NCBI RefSeq assembly: GCF_022808855.1
Contig: NZ_JAKZLF010000025.1
Coordinates: forward strand, 1-64,000
Reading direction: 5' to 3'
Source of the DNA: Anaeromyxobacter soli
GTDB lineage: Bacteria > Myxococcota > Myxococcia > Myxococcales > Anaeromyxobacteraceae
DNA length: 64,000 nt
Numbering within the stretch: position 1 is the stretch's first letter; each line of letters starts with the position of its first letter. The position numbers and the translations under genes were made by a program. Below are positions 1-9,363 of the stretch, in pieces. The notes beneath the pieces were generated by a model, which worked only from the letters and a program-made list of their open reading frames with translations, made no database searches and had not been told where the DNA came from.

Positions 1-286
1 GGCGGGCGGGCGCGCCGGACCGGACGACGCGCGCAGCCGGCGCCCGCGCCGCCGCCGAGAGCACGCGATAGGCCTCCGCCACCGCCCGGAACTCCCGCGC
101 GAGCTCCGCCTCGGGGCGGCCGAGCGCGCGCGCCCGGTCCGGATGCGTCTCGAGCGCGCGGCGCCGGTAGGCCTCGCGCAGCGCGCCGCGCCAAGCGCTC
201 GCGTGCGGCGCGAACGACGGGCCGAACAGCACGCGCCCCGCGTGCGCGAGCGCCTCGACCGTGATCTCCGCCGTCGCCGTGGTCAC
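1..286 (-). CDS. J-domain (DnaJ-like) protein, N-terminal part, cut by window edge
   Basis: The minus strand is open from a GTG at 286 to the window edge. The first 95 residues include a stretch typical of a J domain: a helix rich in Arg/Ala, then Glu-Thr-His-Pro-Asp-Arg with the invariant HPD motif at about residues 49-51, then a helix ending in AEAYRVLS. J domains stimulate the ATPase of Hsp70 (DnaK) partners. The start is inferred because no other start codon lies close by in frame; the upstream GAGCGGG is only a weak ribosome site. The rest of the protein lies outside the window, so its client or extra domains cannot be stated. Confidence 0.7.
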   Translation of the reverse strand, partial: MTTATAEITVEALAHAGRVLFGPSFAPHASAWRGALREAYRRRALETHPDRARALGRPEAELAREFRAVAEAYRVLSAAARAPAARVVRSGAPAR

Positions 287-455
287 CGATATCGCCCGCT
301 CGATGGGTAGCCCTGGCCCGCGCCGCCGGCCAGTTTTCGGCCAGGCGAGCGGGCGGTCGCCCGGCGTCCGGGGCGCGCACGGGCTGCGCGGGCGGCCTCG
401 GCCCGAAGCGTCCGCTGACTACCGGCCGGGCGCCCGACATGGGATAAGCGACCGC

Positions 456-1277
456 ATGATCCGGAAGATCGTTCAGATCGACGAGGCGCGCTGCGACGGC
501 TGCGGCCAGTGCATCCCGTCCTGCGCCGAGGGCGCCATCGCGCTCGTGAACGGGAAGGCGCGGCTCTCGGCCGACGTCCTCTGCGACGGCCTCGGCGCGT
601 GCCTCGGCGAGTGCCCGCAGGGCGCCATCACCGTGATCGAGCGCGAGGCGGCGGCGTTCGACGAGGCGGCGGTGAAGACGCACCTCGAGAAGACCGGCGC
701 GCCGGGTCACGCGCACGCCCACGCCCCGGCTCACCCGGCGCAACCCGCCGCGAGCGCGCCTCCGCCGCGCCCGAGGCCGCGGCTGTCGATCGTCTCGGAC
801 CCGGGCCCCGCCGCAGGCGCCGGCTGTCCCGGGTCGCGGCCGCGCACGCTCTCGCCGCGCCCCGTGCCCGTGCCCCTGCCCTCCCGCGCCGGGTCCGGCG
901 CGGGCCCCGCCCAGAGCCGGCTCGGCCAGTGGCCGGTCCAGCTCCACCTCGTGCCCGTGACCGCCCCGTACTTCCAGGGCGCGGACCTGCTCGTCGCCGC
1001 CGACTGCGTGCCGTTCGCGTACGCCGGCTTCCACGACGAGCTCCTCGCCGGCAAGGCCCTCGTCGTCGGCTGCCCGAAGCTCGACGACAACCGCTTCTAC
1101 GCCGAGAAGCTCACCGAGATCCTCACGTGCTCCGACATCCGGAGCGTCACGGTCGCGCGCATGGAGGTGCCGTGCTGCGGCGGCATCGCGATGTCGGCCC
1201 GGCACGCCGTGGCGGCGTCCGGGAAGGCGCTGCCGCTCAGGGACGTGGTGGTGGGGGTCGACGGCGCGCTGAGGTGA
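456..1277 (+). CDS. 4Fe-4S ferredoxin-domain protein with cysteine-rich C-terminal domain
   Basis: This 273-residue protein begins with a bacterial dicluster ferredoxin fold at residues 1-65. The first motif is complete (C-DG-C-GQ-C-IPS-C). In the second motif the middle cysteine is Leu (C-DGL-GA-C-LGE-CP), so one cluster has a ligand replaced and may be 3Fe-4S or absent. A His/Ala/Pro-rich linker of about 100 residues follows. The C-terminal half has conserved-looking cysteines (VAADC, VGCPKLD, LTCSD, VPCCGG), suggesting a second metal or redox site. I place the start at the ATG at 456, preceded by GGGATAAG, because the longer upstream reading lacks protein character. It is probably a soluble electron-transfer protein; no partner gene is adjacent. 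Confidence 0.8.
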   Translation: MIRKIVQIDEARCDGCGQCIPSCAEGAIALVNGKARLSADVLCDGLGACLGECPQGAITVIEREAAAFDEAAVKTHLEKTGAPGHAHAHAPAHPAQPAASAPPPRPRPRLSIVSDPGPAAGAGCPGSRPRTLSPRPVPVPLPSRAGSGAGPAQSRLGQWPVQLHLVPVTAPYFQGADLLVAADCVPFAYAGFHDELLAGKALVVGCPKLDDNRFYAEKLTEILTCSDIRSVTVARMEVPCCGGIAMSARHAVAASGKALPLRDVVVGVDGALR

Positions 1278-1402
1278 GCGCGCGGGGGACCCGCCCCGCT
1301 GACCGCCGGGTGCCCTGAACCGCGACCGACCTCGACCCCCGTGCGCGAGGCCGACCCGCACTTTCCCCTGCGCGCCGCCGATGTCCGCGGCATCCTCGCG
1401 GC

Positions 1403-1834
1403 GTGCCCGCCCGCATCCTGCGCTTCGCCCTCGAGGACCTCCGCGCGCGCTACGCCGACCCCTCCGCGGCGGGCGTCGATCCGCGCACGGACACCGCGCC
1501 CTTCCGCGCCTTCCGCGCCGCGCTCCTCGAGCTCGCCGCCCGCGCGGCCACCGCCGAGGCCGAGCTCTCGATGTGGTGGGACGGCACGTACAACGGCTAC
1601 TTCCTCGCGGTGGCCGTCGAGCCGCCGGAGGCGCTCGCGGCCCTCGACGTGGCGCCGGCCTGCCCGCCGGACGACGACCGGGTCGCCGTTCCACGCGCCG
1701 ACCGCTATCCTCTCGCGCACCTCGAGCCGGGGCGCGCCGTCGTGGCGCGCGACGCGGACGGCGCGAGCTTCGAGGCACCTTTCGGCGCGCCCAGCGGTCA
1801 CTTCGGCGCGCCCGGCATGAGGAGGATTCCATGA
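1403..1834 (+). CDS. Hypothetical protein, 143 aa, coupled to the quinone oxidoreductase
   Basis: I do not recognise the family. The protein has an Arg/Ala-rich N-terminal helix, then a central stretch containing MWWDGTYNGYF and FLAVAVEPPEAL, which reads like a genuine folded core rather than a shadow frame. The GTG start at 1403 is inferred. The stop codon overlaps the ATG of the next gene in ATGA (1831-1834), a sign of translational coupling, and the ribosome site of that downstream gene lies inside this reading frame. Function is unknown; co-transcription with the quinone oxidoreductase is the only clue. Confidence 0.5.
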   Translation: MPARILRFALEDLRARYADPSAAGVDPRTDTAPFRAFRAALLELAARAATAEAELSMWWDGTYNGYFLAVAVEPPEALAALDVAPACPPDDDRVAVPRADRYPLAHLEPGRAVVARDADGASFEAPFGAPSGHFGAPGMRRIP

Positions 1835-2817
1835 AGGCGGTCCTGTTCGACGGCAAGGGCGGTCCCGAGATCGTGCGCTTCGCCGAGACCTCCGATCCCG
1901 CGCCGGTGCGCGGCGAGGTGCTCGTGCGCGTGCGCGCCGCCGCGCTGAACCGCGCCGACCTCCTCCAGCGCCGCGGCCTCTATCCGCCCCCGCCCGGCAC
2001 GCGTGAGGACATCCCCGGCCTCGAGCTCGCGGGCGAGGTCGCCGCGGTCGGCGCGGGCGTCACCGCCTGGAAGCCCGGCGACCGGGTGATGGCCATCGCC
2101 TCGGGCGAGGGGCAGGCGGAGCTCGCCGTCGTGCACGAGCGGATGCTCGTGCGGATCCCGGACGCGCTCTCCTTCGAGGACGCGGCGGCGATCCCCGAGG
2201 CCTGCGTCACCTCGCACGACGCGCTCTTCACCCTCGGCGGCCTGCGGCCGGGCTGGCCGGTGCTCATCCACGCCATCGGCTCCGGGGTCTCCACCGCGGC
2301 GCTGCAGATCGCGAAGGCGGCCGGCGCGACGGTCATCGGCACCTCCCGCACGGCCGACAAGCTCGAGCGGGCGCGCGCGCTCGGCCTCGACCACGGCCTC
2401 CTCGTCTCGAAGGACGAGCCGCGCTTCGCGGACGAGGTGCGGCGCCTCACCGGAAAGCGGGGCGTGCCGCTCGTGCTCGACTTCGTGGGGGCCCCGTACG
2501 CGGCGGAGAACCTCGCGGCCCTCGCCAGCGGCGGGCGTGTGGTCGTCATCGGCACGATGGGCGGCCCGAAGGCCCAGCTCGACCTGGGGCTCCTCATGCG
2601 CACGCGCGCCACCTTCGTCGGCACGGTGCTCCGGCCCCGCCCGCTCGAGGAGAAGATCGCCGCCACCCTGGCGTTCGCGCGCGACGTCCTCCCGCTCGTC
2701 GCCTCGGGCAGAGTGAAGCCCATCGTGGACGCGGTGATCCCGGCGGAGCGCGCCCGCGAGGCGCACGAGCGGATGGAGCGCAACGAGAGCTTCGGCAAGC
2801 TCGTGCTGAAGTTCTGA
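1831..2817 (+). CDS. NADPH:quinone oxidoreductase, zinc-independent MDR family (PIG3-like)
   Basis: The 328-residue product is a full-length medium-chain dehydrogenase/reductase. The N-terminal GroES-like domain (about residues 1-120) contains AALNRADLLQRRGLYPPPPG and the GLELAGEV segment typical of quinone oxidoreductases. The Rossmann domain follows from about 140, with HAIGSGVSTAALQIAKAAGA as the nucleotide-binding loop. The cysteine ligands of zinc alcohol dehydrogenases are absent. Members reduce quinones or enones with NADPH in the cytoplasm. GGAGG at 1821-1825 sits five bases before the ATG. The PPPPGTREDIPG stretch is characteristic of the TP53I3/PIG3 subgroup; the exact substrate cannot be read from sequence. 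Confidence 0.92.
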   Translation: MKAVLFDGKGGPEIVRFAETSDPAPVRGEVLVRVRAAALNRADLLQRRGLYPPPPGTREDIPGLELAGEVAAVGAGVTAWKPGDRVMAIASGEGQAELAVVHERMLVRIPDALSFEDAAAIPEACVTSHDALFTLGGLRPGWPVLIHAIGSGVSTAALQIAKAAGATVIGTSRTADKLERARALGLDHGLLVSKDEPRFADEVRRLTGKRGVPLVLDFVGAPYAAENLAALASGGRVVVIGTMGGPKAQLDLGLLMRTRATFVGTVLRPRPLEEKIAATLAFARDVLPLVASGRVKPIVDAVIPAERAREAHERMERNESFGKLVLKF

Positions 2818-2956
2818 GCGTCGCGACGCCGGAGCAGGCTCTCCTCGACTCCCACGCGAGCGCGGGGGGCCGCGTCACCTTCACGTGGAGACCGGCCGCC
2901 GCGGCTCCGTGCCGCGCCGCGTTGCGCGCGAGGGTCCCGCGCCCAACGTTCCCTGC

Positions 2957-4030
2957 ATGGCCCGACTTTGGCTCGTCCGCCGGCTGCGCCCGGCGGCCGT
3001 CGCCACCGCGCTCGGCCTCCTCGCCGCGTGCGGTGGCGGCAGCGGGAGCAGCGGCGCGGCGGCACGGGCGGAGGAGCTCCCCCGAAACGAGTGGCGGTGG
3101 ATCGATCTGCCGGGGACGTCGTGCAGCGACGGATCGCCGACCGGCATCGCGGTGAACCGCGGCGACGGCGACGACCTCCTCGTCTTCCTGGACGGCGGCG
3201 GCGCGTGCTGGGATGCGCTCACCTGCTTCACGCTCGGGCTCGCGAAGCCTGGCCCCTTCGCGGCCCCGGAGTTCGCGGCGCGCTCAGCCGACGTTCCGGG
3301 CACGATCCTCGACCGCTCGGCCCCGGGGAACCCGTTCGCGCGCTACACGCTCGTGTTCGTGCCGTACTGCACGGGCGACGTGCACGCCGGGGACGAGATC
3401 CAGCGCTACCCCGGATCGCCGCGCCGCTGGTTCCACAAGGGCCGCATCAACGTCGCGCTCGCCCTCGACTGGCTCGACGCGCACCTGGGGGCGCCGCCGA
3501 AGGTGGTGGTGAGCGGCGCATCCGCAGGCGGCTTCGGCGCCCTGCTCGCCTTCGACAGCTTCCGCCGCCGCTGGCCGGCGACGCGCGGCTATCTCGTGGA
3601 CGACTCCGGCCCGCCGCTCGTCGGGGACGACTTCTCTACCGCGGTGCGCGCCGCCTGGTTCGTGAGCTGGCGCCTCGACGAGGTCCTCCTGCCGCTGTGC
3701 GGGACGCGCTGCGCGGAGGACCTGTCGCAGATCTTCCCCACGCTCTCCGCGCGCTACCCGGGAGATCGCCTCGCGCTCCTCTCCTCCACCCGCGACTCGG
3801 TCATCCGCACCTTCGCCTTCCTCGAGCCCGCCCGCTTCGAGGCGGCCATCCGCCGGCTCGCGACGGAGGTCATCGCGCCGCTCCCGAACGCGCGCACGTT
3901 CCTCGTGCCCGGGGCGACCCACACGCTCGTGGGCGACCCCGCCGCGTTCAGCGCGGGCGGCGTGCCGCTCATGGAGTGGCTGCGCGAGGAGGTGGAGGAC
4001 GATCCGGCCTGGGTATCCGTGGGGCCGTGA
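2957..4030 (+). CDS. Secreted pectinacetylesterase-family esterase, lipoprotein
   Basis: The ATG at 2957 gives a 357-residue protein starting with a basic n-region, a hydrophobic stretch and the lipobox LLAAC followed by a Gly/Ser-rich linker, so it should be lipid-anchored in the envelope. The mature part resembles the pectinacetylesterase/Notum alpha/beta-hydrolase family: FLDGGGACWD near the oxyanion site, VPYCTGDVHAG, the nucleophile elbow SGASAGGFG with Ser189, and a late catalytic His in GATHT (His322). These enzymes remove acetyl or acyl groups from polysaccharides or related esters. An upstream extension to 2885 is possible but would bury the signal peptide. Neighbours give no operon context, and the natural substrate is unknown. 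Confidence 0.85.
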   Translation: MARLWLVRRLRPAAVATALGLLAACGGGSGSSGAAARAEELPRNEWRWIDLPGTSCSDGSPTGIAVNRGDGDDLLVFLDGGGACWDALTCFTLGLAKPGPFAAPEFAARSADVPGTILDRSAPGNPFARYTLVFVPYCTGDVHAGDEIQRYPGSPRRWFHKGRINVALALDWLDAHLGAPPKVVVSGASAGGFGALLAFDSFRRRWPATRGYLVDDSGPPLVGDDFSTAVRAAWFVSWRLDEVLLPLCGTRCAEDLSQIFPTLSARYPGDRLALLSSTRDSVIRTFAFLEPARFEAAIRRLATEVIAPLPNARTFLVPGATHTLVGDPAAFSAGGVPLMEWLREEVEDDPAWVSVGP

Positions 4031-4411
4031 GACGTGGGGGGAACTCGGAACTCTGGGTCAGGTCGGGCAAGCGGGTCGGGCGCGGCGCGGGCGGGTCGGC
4101 GGCCGCCGAGGCCCGCCCAACAGCCGTGCGAGCAGCCGTTCTGGCCGCACGCCGGGTGGACGACCGCTCGGTGAAGGACGGCTCGGCGGCTCGACGGTTC
4201 GCCGCCCGCGCGGCGAAAGCCCTTCCAACGGGCACGCGCCGCGGCGTGGCGGGCTGCGCACGATATGGCGGAATGCGCCTGCCAAAGGCCGGCGCCTCGC
4301 GCAGCCGCTCGCGGCCTGCGCACCCGCGAGGACGCGGGCGCGCGCCGCGACGGGGTCCTCCCGCCCGGACCCGACTGCGCCTCGTCTCGCGGCGGAGAGA
4401 AGGCCACCTTC
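4031..4411. other. Intergenic stretch, no gene recognised
   Basis: These 381 bases separate the pectinacetylesterase and flippase genes. I see no convincing coding frame, RNA gene or T-tailed hairpin. The upstream reading of the flippase frame starts at 4265, but that part has no protein character. GGAGAGAAGG at 4393-4402 probably serves as the ribosome site of the TTG start at 4412. Confidence 0.5.
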
Positions 4412-5887
4412 TTGTCCGAGTCGATCCTCACCCGCGCAAGGCCGCTGCTCGTCGCGCGGCTCGCCGGCGCGCTCCTCACGCTCGCCGTCCCGATGGTGCT
4501 CGCGCGCGTGCTCGTGCCGGCGTCCTACGGCACGTTCAAGCAGGCCTGGCTCCTCGCCCAGACCGTCGCGCTCGTGCTGCCGATGGGCATGACGATGAGC
4601 CTCTACTACTTCGTCCCGCGCGAGCCGGGCGAGCGCGACGCGCACGTCGCGCAGGCGCTCTGGTTCCACCTCGTCCTCGGGATCGCGGCGGCGGCGCTCC
4701 TCCTCCTGTGCGCGCCGCTCGTGGACCGGCAGTTCCACAACCCGGAGCTCTCGCGGAACCTGCGCTGGGTGGCCGCCTTCACGGGCCTGCAGATCATCGG
4801 GGCGCCGCTCGACATCGCCTGGAACGCCTCCGGCCGCATCGGGGCGGCGGCGGTGGCGCGGCTCCTCACCGAGGTCGCGCGCGGGGCGGCGATCCTCGCC
4901 GCCGCCCTCGTCGGCGGCTCCGTCGAGGCGGTGTTCGTCGGGATCACCGCCGCCCACCTGCTCCGCGCGGCCTGGACCTTCGCCGCGCTCGGGCGCGCGC
5001 ACGGGCTCCGCCTCTCCCTGCCCGCCCTCCGCCGCCAGGCCGCCTACGCGCTGCCGTTCGGCGCCGCCTTCCTGCTCATCGTCCCGCAGCAGCAGCTCCA
5101 CCACTACGTCGTCGCGGGGGCGGTCTCGGCGGCGGCGTTCGCCGTCTACAGCGTGGGCACGTTCCAGCTCCCGGTCGTCGACATCCTGTACACGCCCGTC
5201 TCGGAGCTGCTCCAGATCGGGCTCGCCGAGGTCGAGGGCGCCGGTCGGCCGCCGCGCGCCGGGCTGCCGCTCTTCCACGAGGCGGTGCAGCAGCTCGCGT
5301 TCGCGTTCCTGCCGCTCATGGGCCTCCTCGGCGTCATCGCCCCGGCGCTCATCGAGCTCCTCTTCTCGGCCCGCTACCTCGAGGCGGTTCCGATCTTCCG
5401 GCTCGGCATCCTCTCCGTGGCGCTCGCCGCGCTGCCGCTCGACGGCGTGATGCGCGCGCGCGCCCAGACGGGCTACATGGTCGCGCTCTCGGCGGCGAAG
5501 CTCGCCGCCACGGTCCCGCTCGTCGTCGGCGGGCTGCGCGCCGCCGGGCCCATCGGCGCGCTCGGCGGCTGGATCGTCGCCGAGGCGCTCGCCCGCGCGC
5601 TCATGCTGCACCGCGCGGCCCGGCTGTTCGAGGTGCCGCTCGCCCGCATCCTGCCGGTGCGTGCGCTCGCTCGCCAGCTCGCGGCGACGGGCGTCGGGAT
5701 GGCGCCTGCCTGGCTGGTGGTGCGCGGGCTCGACGCGCCGCTCGTGCTGCGCGTCGCGGCCGCGTGCCTCGCCTTCGCCGCGGCGTACCTCGGGCTCTCC
5801 TGGGCGCGCGGCTGGCTGCCCGCCGGCTGGATCTCCCTCTTCGCCACGCGCCGCGCCCGCACGGTCGCGGCTCCGTCGGAGCCATGA
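4412..5887 (+). CDS. Polysaccharide/lipopolysaccharide flippase, MOP (Wzx-like) superfamily
   Basis: This roughly 490-residue protein has about 12-14 hydrophobic segments, starting with LLVARLAGALLTLAVPMVLARVLVPASYGTFKQAW. That arrangement is typical of oligosaccharide flippases of the MOP superfamily, which move undecaprenyl-linked sugar repeats across the inner membrane. I choose the TTG at 4412, behind a good GGAGAGAAGG, rather than the ATG at 4265, because the 49 extra residues are hydrophilic, low-complexity and unlike the family. The next gene is a GT-C type membrane protein, which fits a small surface-polysaccharide assembly pair. Confidence 0.82.
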   Translation: MSESILTRARPLLVARLAGALLTLAVPMVLARVLVPASYGTFKQAWLLAQTVALVLPMGMTMSLYYFVPREPGERDAHVAQALWFHLVLGIAAAALLLLCAPLVDRQFHNPELSRNLRWVAAFTGLQIIGAPLDIAWNASGRIGAAAVARLLTEVARGAAILAAALVGGSVEAVFVGITAAHLLRAAWTFAALGRAHGLRLSLPALRRQAAYALPFGAAFLLIVPQQQLHHYVVAGAVSAAAFAVYSVGTFQLPVVDILYTPVSELLQIGLAEVEGAGRPPRAGLPLFHEAVQQLAFAFLPLMGLLGVIAPALIELLFSARYLEAVPIFRLGILSVALAALPLDGVMRARAQTGYMVALSAAKLAATVPLVVGGLRAAGPIGALGGWIVAEALARALMLHRAARLFEVPLARILPVRALARQLAATGVGMAPAWLVVRGLDAPLVLRVAAACLAFAAAYLGLSWARGWLPAGWISLFATRRARTVAAPSEP

Positions 5888-5936
5888 CCCCGTGCCGGGC
5901 TCGTCGCAGGAGCGCCGAGCGCGCACCGTCGAGGTG

Positions 5937-7529
5937 ATGCGCCGCGGGAACCCCTGGATCCTCCTCCTCGCCGCTGCTGCGCTTGGCCTCGCCACCGCCG
6001 CACGCCTCCCCGCCGCGTGGGAGAGCGGCAACGCGCTCAACCACGTCTCGGGAGCGTGGATGGCGCTCGCCGACGACCTCGCGCACGGCCGGTTCTACCG
6101 GCCGATGGTCGACCCCGAGCTCGGCTACGGCGGGACGCGCTGGTTCCCGCTCGCCTTCGCGGCGCACGCGGGGCTGCGGCGGGCCGGGCTCGATCTCATC
6201 GTCGCCGGCTACGCGCTGTCGCTCGCGACCGGGCTGCTCTCCGTCGCCGCCGCGTACGTCCTGCTCCGCCGCGTGGGCACCCCGCGCGCGCCGGCGGCGG
6301 CGTTCGCGGCGCTCACGCTCGGTACCTTCGCCACCCAGTACTCGCTGTCCTCCAGCCGCTACGACCTCCTGCCCGTCGGGCTCGGCGCGCTCGGCCTCGC
6401 GGCCGTCGCGCGCGGACCGTCAGGCCGAGCGCTCGCGGCGGCGGCGGTCCTCTTCGCGCTCGGGTTCGCCGCGAAGCCCACCGCGCTCACCGCCCCGGCG
6501 GCGGCGATGGCCTGGCTGCTCCTCCGGCGCGAGCGCCGGGCCGCGGTCATCCTGGGGGCGGGCGTCGCGGCCGGCATGGTGGCGGTGGTCGGGCTCACCA
6601 ACGCGTTCTCGGCCGGCCGCTTCTTCGAGCTCCTGGAGGCGACCGCCGTGGGCGGCGGCTCGGCGCGCGATCTCCTCGTCGCGCCGGTCCGGCTCGCCCA
6701 CGAGATCGCCGTCGAGGATCCGGCGGCGATCGGCCTGCTCGGCGCCTCCCTCGCCGCCGCGCTGGCCGGGCTCCGGGGTCACGTGCGTTCCTCTCGCCGC
6801 GGCACCCCTCGCGCGGCCCTGCTGCCCGTGCTCTGGCTCGGGGCGGCGCTCGCCGCGGTGGTGGTGGTGTACGCGTCGCCCGGCACCGGCGTGAACCACC
6901 TCGTCGAGGTGGAGGTCGCCGCGGCGCTCTCGCTCGGCACCGCCTGGCGCGCGCGCGGCACCGCCGGGAGCATCGCGCGGGGCCTCGCGCCGGTGGCCTG
7001 CGCGCTGGGCCTCGTCGTGGTCGCCGGGATGGCGCGGGAGGACCTCGGCCGCTCGCGCCTCGGCGAGCTGCGCGCCCTCGCCGCCGCGCTCCCGCCCGGC
7101 ACCGTCCTCTCCGAGGACCCGCTCCTGCCGCTCGTCGCGGGCCAGCGGCCGTTCGTGCTCGACACCTGGATGCTCCGCCTCGCCTCCGAGCGCGATCCCG
7201 ACCTCGCGCGCCCGCTCCTCGACGAGCTCCGGCGCGACGAGTTCGCGGCGGTCGTCCTCTTCCAGGATCTCGACCTGCCCGGCTCGCGGCGCTGGTACGA
7301 CCGCGGGAACCTCGGCCTCGACGTGGTGGGGGAGGTCGCGCGCCACTACCGGCTCGCCGAGACGTACGGGCGTTACCACCTGTACCTGCCGGCCCGGGCC
7401 GCCCCGACGGACGCGCCGGTGGCGGTCGCGCCCCCGGCACGGACGCGGAGGAGTCAGGGGCCGGTCCCGCCTCGCTCCACGGGGATCCCGGCCTCCTCCG
7501 CGGCGCTCGGCGCGCGGGCCACGCCCTGA
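5937..7529 (+). CDS. Polytopic membrane glycosyltransferase-like protein (GT-C fold)
   Basis: The 530-residue product has an N-terminal membrane anchor, a first periplasmic loop with acidic residues (ALADDLAHGRFYRPMVDPELGYGG), then about ten hydrophobic segments and a soluble C-terminal part. This is the layout of GT-C glycosyltransferases (PMT/ArnT type), which use polyprenyl-phosphate sugars outside the inner membrane. The acidic loop after the first segment is where the catalytic Asp lies in that fold. The ATG at 5937 is preceded directly by a GTG at 5934 that could also serve. It begins 49 bases after the flippase stop and is likely co-transcribed with it. Sugar and acceptor are unknown. 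Confidence 0.7.
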   Translation: MRRGNPWILLLAAAALGLATAARLPAAWESGNALNHVSGAWMALADDLAHGRFYRPMVDPELGYGGTRWFPLAFAAHAGLRRAGLDLIVAGYALSLATGLLSVAAAYVLLRRVGTPRAPAAAFAALTLGTFATQYSLSSSRYDLLPVGLGALGLAAVARGPSGRALAAAAVLFALGFAAKPTALTAPAAAMAWLLLRRERRAAVILGAGVAAGMVAVVGLTNAFSAGRFFELLEATAVGGGSARDLLVAPVRLAHEIAVEDPAAIGLLGASLAAALAGLRGHVRSSRRGTPRAALLPVLWLGAALAAVVVVYASPGTGVNHLVEVEVAAALSLGTAWRARGTAGSIARGLAPVACALGLVVVAGMAREDLGRSRLGELRALAAALPPGTVLSEDPLLPLVAGQRPFVLDTWMLRLASERDPDLARPLLDELRRDEFAAVVLFQDLDLPGSRRWYDRGNLGLDVVGEVARHYRLAETYGRYHLYLPARAAPTDAPVAVAPPARTRRSQGPVPPRSTGIPASSAALGARATP

Positions 7530-7586
7530 CGGGCCCGGCGGTCTCCATGGCCCGCCCGGCGGGTCGGGGATAGAGTCTCGCCCCGC

Positions 7587-9341
7587 ATGCGCGAGCCCTC
7601 CGCCTCGACTCCGGCCACCCCCGTCCTGCCGCCCGCCGTGGCGAAGCGCGAGCTGACCGCCCGCGCCATCGCCATCGCCGTCCTCGTCGCCGCGCTCATG
7701 GGCGCGGCGGAGCCGACCGTGGTGCTGCGCATCGGCTACGGGCCGAACATCTCGGTGGTGAGCGCCTTCCTGGGCTTCATCCTCATCTCGATCATCGGCG
7801 TGATCACCCGCCGCCGCGGCACGCGCTGGGAGAACAACCTCGTCCAGACCGCCGGGACCGCCGCCGGCTCGGGCGTCGGCTTCATGGCGGTGGTCCTCGC
7901 CGCCATCGACATGCTGAACCAGCGCGGGCTCATGAACCTGCACCTCTCGAGCCTGCAGATCTTCGCCTGGCTCGCGCCCTCCGGCCTCCTGGGCGTGCTC
8001 CTCGCGGTGCCGCTGCGCAAGCACTACATCGACCAGGAGAACCTCCCCTTCGCGGACGGCACCGCCGCCGGCGAGACGCTGCTCGTCCTCGACGAGGGGC
8101 CGAAGCAGGCCGGCCCGCGGGTCGCCGCGCTCGGGTTAGGCGGCGCGGTCTCGGCCGGCCTCACCCTCCTCCGCCAGTCGCTCGGCTGGATCCCGGAGAC
8201 CTTCGCCTTCCGCTTCCTCACGCCGCACGCCGAGTCGCTGCGGGTCGGAACCGAGCTCGGCGTGCTGTCGCTCGGCGCGGGCATCCTCGTCGGGTTGCGC
8301 GTCACGCTCTCCATGGCGCTCGGCATGGTGCTCGCCTGGATCGTCGCGCCCGAGCCGCTCCTCGCGCGCGGCCTCGTCCCGGAGCTCACCTTCAACGCGG
8401 TGCTGCAGCGCTGGATCATGTGGCCGGCGACCGGCCTCATGGTGTCGGGCGGCCTCACCGCCCTCGCCCTGAAGTGGAAGGTCATCGCGAAGACGTTCCA
8501 GGGCCTCTCCGGGAAGGAGGCGGACGCGGGCGGCGACTTCCCGATGCGCTGGGTGGTGTGGGGCGCGCTCGCCTGCGGGGTGGTCCTCGCCGCCGTGCAG
8601 AAGATCTCGCTCGGCTTCCCGCTCTGGCTCTCCGCGGTGTCGGTGCTCCTCTCGATGATCCTCATGCTCGTCGGCATCCGCGTGCTCGGCGAGACGAACT
8701 GGGCGCCCATCTCGGCCATGGCGAACGTGATGCAGGCGGTGTTCGCGGTGCTCGCGCCCGGGCACGTGCCGATCAACATGATCGGCTCCGGGATGAGCGG
8801 CGCGGTCGCCGCCAACGGCGAGCACCTCATGCAGGACTACCGGGCCGGCCGGATCGTCGGCTCCACGAACCGCCACCTCACCTACCTGCAGCTCATCGGC
8901 GTCCCGGTCGGCGCCGCGGCGGTGGCGTTCGCCTATCCGGCGGTGCGGGCCAAGTACGGCATCGGCGGGGAGGGCGGGCTCACCTCCCCCATCTCCGTGA
9001 AGTGGGCCGGCTTCGCCGAGCTCCTCTCGAAGGGCTTCGGCGCGCTCCCCACGAGCGCGCTCGTGGCGCTCGTCATCGCCCTCGTCGTCGGGGTGGTGCT
9101 CACGGTCCTCGAGTCGAACCCGCGCTTCGGGCGCTACGTGCCCTCGCCGACCGCCATCGGCCTCGGCGCGCTCATCCCGGGCTTCGCGGTCGTGCCGATG
9201 GTGATCGGCGGGATCGGCCAGGATCTGTGGCGGCGCCTCAGCCCGCGCACGGAGGAGGTCTACGCGACGCCGCTCGCGTCGGGCTTCATCACCGGCGAGG
9301 CGCTCGTGCTGCTCGTCCTCGCGTTCGCCGCGGCGTTCTAG
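7587..9341 (+). CDS. OPT-family oligopeptide/metal-chelate transporter
   Basis: This 584-residue inner-membrane protein has about 14-16 transmembrane segments. Family-like stretches include NISVVSAFLGF, the ENNLVQTAGTAAGSG segment, ADGTAAGETLL and the repeated small-residue helices of the oligopeptide transporter family. Bacterial OPT members import peptides or metal-siderophore-like complexes by proton coupling. The ATG at 7587 gives a short charged N-terminus before the first membrane helix. The gene is apparently monocistronic: it ends at 9341 and a strong hairpin follows at 9364-9392. The substrate cannot be predicted from sequence alone. Confidence 0.93.
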   Translation: MREPSASTPATPVLPPAVAKRELTARAIAIAVLVAALMGAAEPTVVLRIGYGPNISVVSAFLGFILISIIGVITRRRGTRWENNLVQTAGTAAGSGVGFMAVVLAAIDMLNQRGLMNLHLSSLQIFAWLAPSGLLGVLLAVPLRKHYIDQENLPFADGTAAGETLLVLDEGPKQAGPRVAALGLGGAVSAGLTLLRQSLGWIPETFAFRFLTPHAESLRVGTELGVLSLGAGILVGLRVTLSMALGMVLAWIVAPEPLLARGLVPELTFNAVLQRWIMWPATGLMVSGGLTALALKWKVIAKTFQGLSGKEADAGGDFPMRWVVWGALACGVVLAAVQKISLGFPLWLSAVSVLLSMILMLVGIRVLGETNWAPISAMANVMQAVFAVLAPGHVPINMIGSGMSGAVAANGEHLMQDYRAGRIVGSTNRHLTYLQLIGVPVGAAAVAFAYPAVRAKYGIGGEGGLTSPISVKWAGFAELLSKGFGALPTSALVALVIALVVGVVLTVLESNPRFGRYVPSPTAIGLGALIPGFAVVPMVIGGIGQDLWRRLSPRTEEVYATPLASGFITGEALVLLVLAFAAAF

Positions 9342-9363
9342 CTCGAGGGATCCCGAAAAGGCG

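Noticed and set aside
4265-4411. Longer N-terminus for the flippase starting at an ATG at 4265.
   Set aside because: The 49 added residues are hydrophilic and unlike the family, whereas the TTG at 4412 has a good ribosome site and begins next to the first membrane helix.
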